Assembly: GCF_905163445.1 (NCBI RefSeq)
Contig: NC_053190.1
Location: forward strand, 10,666,501 to 10,730,500
DNA length: 64,000 nt
From: Pararge aegeria
Lineage: Eukaryota; Arthropoda; Insecta; Lepidoptera; Nymphalidae
Direction of reading: 5' to 3'
A program made the position numbers and the translations under genes. This document shows positions 63,786-64,000 of this stretch, one piece after another; within the stretch, counting starts at the first letter, position 1; each line of letters starts with the position of its first letter. The notes beneath the pieces are model-generated. The model saw nothing but the letters and a program-made list of their open reading frames with translations. It was not told where the DNA came from and did not search any database.

Positions 63786-64000
63786 TACTTAAATTTTTTT
63801 ATTAGGTAGGTACAAGTGTAAGCGATAATTAGTTATCTGCACTTATGACCAAACATGATTTTCGAGGCAGATTAGAATGGTAAAGGTCGGACATCCAAAG
63901 TAAAGCACCGTAGAAATTACAAACTACATTCACCATGGATTAAGCTGTTTCCAGTAGGTATACATAAAAAAAAACTGTCATGAGTATTTCTGTGCATGGA

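Overview
The window looks like AT-rich, non-coding nuclear DNA from a lepidopteran insect, probably a butterfly. The assignment rests on the repeats: tRNA-derived SINEs with intact A and B boxes, RTE-type LINE 3' ends with (TGA)n tails, Helitron-like elements bounded by an 'actaatattataaatg' start and a 'gcgggcagaagctagt'-type end, and short MITEs. These are families I recognise from moth and butterfly genomes; the recognition is from memory and no search was run. I find no convincing host gene, tRNA, rRNA or CRISPR array. No open frame exceeds 154 codons, and that longest one is an artefact of two SINEs facing each other. The window is best read as an intergenic region or the inside of a large intron.

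Family names used here are local labels. SINE-A: starts gattggcgcagtggg, ends tatttatttattta, seven copies. SINE-B: starts gacgacctccctgg, eight copies. SINE-C: contains cccattaccggcccac, about a dozen pieces including a variant (C-like). SINE-D: two B-box pieces. RTE: four 3' ends. LINE-J: reverse transcriptase piece with the YADD motif. LINE-E: C-terminus with ETLGPWGP. LINE-K: C-terminus with C-x2-C and LGWLE. LINE-X, LINE-Y and LINE-Z: recognised by their 3' ends. Helitron-like: several sub-types. P1-P9: unclassified sequences present as exactly two diverged copies in the window.

Layout. 0-10 kb: a LINE-Y tail, a subrepeat-bearing dispersed repeat with a CA microsatellite, SINE-A, a 0.65-kb Helitron-like element, a 204-bp hAT-type MITE with 8-bp target duplication, and first copies of P1 and P2. 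10-20 kb: a GC-rich remnant, several hairpins, SINE-A followed directly by a 0.7-kb Helitron-like element, LINE-K, SINE-B and P3. 20-30 kb: TA microsatellite, LINE-X, LINE-Z, Helitrons, SINE-A, SINE-B, and two RTE ends, one inside a perfect 13-bp target duplication. 30-40 kb: a mariner-like MITE, P6-P8, three LINE-X tails within 4 kb, an RTE copy with 5' inversion, and a SINE-B carrying an ACGTC array. 40-50 kb: second copies of P1 and P4, Helitron-like DNA, an inverted LINE-E end, SINE-A, SINE-B and a second hAT-type MITE. 50-64 kb: LINE-J, a SINE-B inverted pair, second copies of P5-P7, Helitron-like pieces and a strong hairpin.

The most interesting content is structural: rearranged insertions (5' inversion, inverted LINE and SINE pairs, a hairpin that looks like a template-switch product) and a set of diverged 90-230 bp sequence pairs that match none of the standard element structures.
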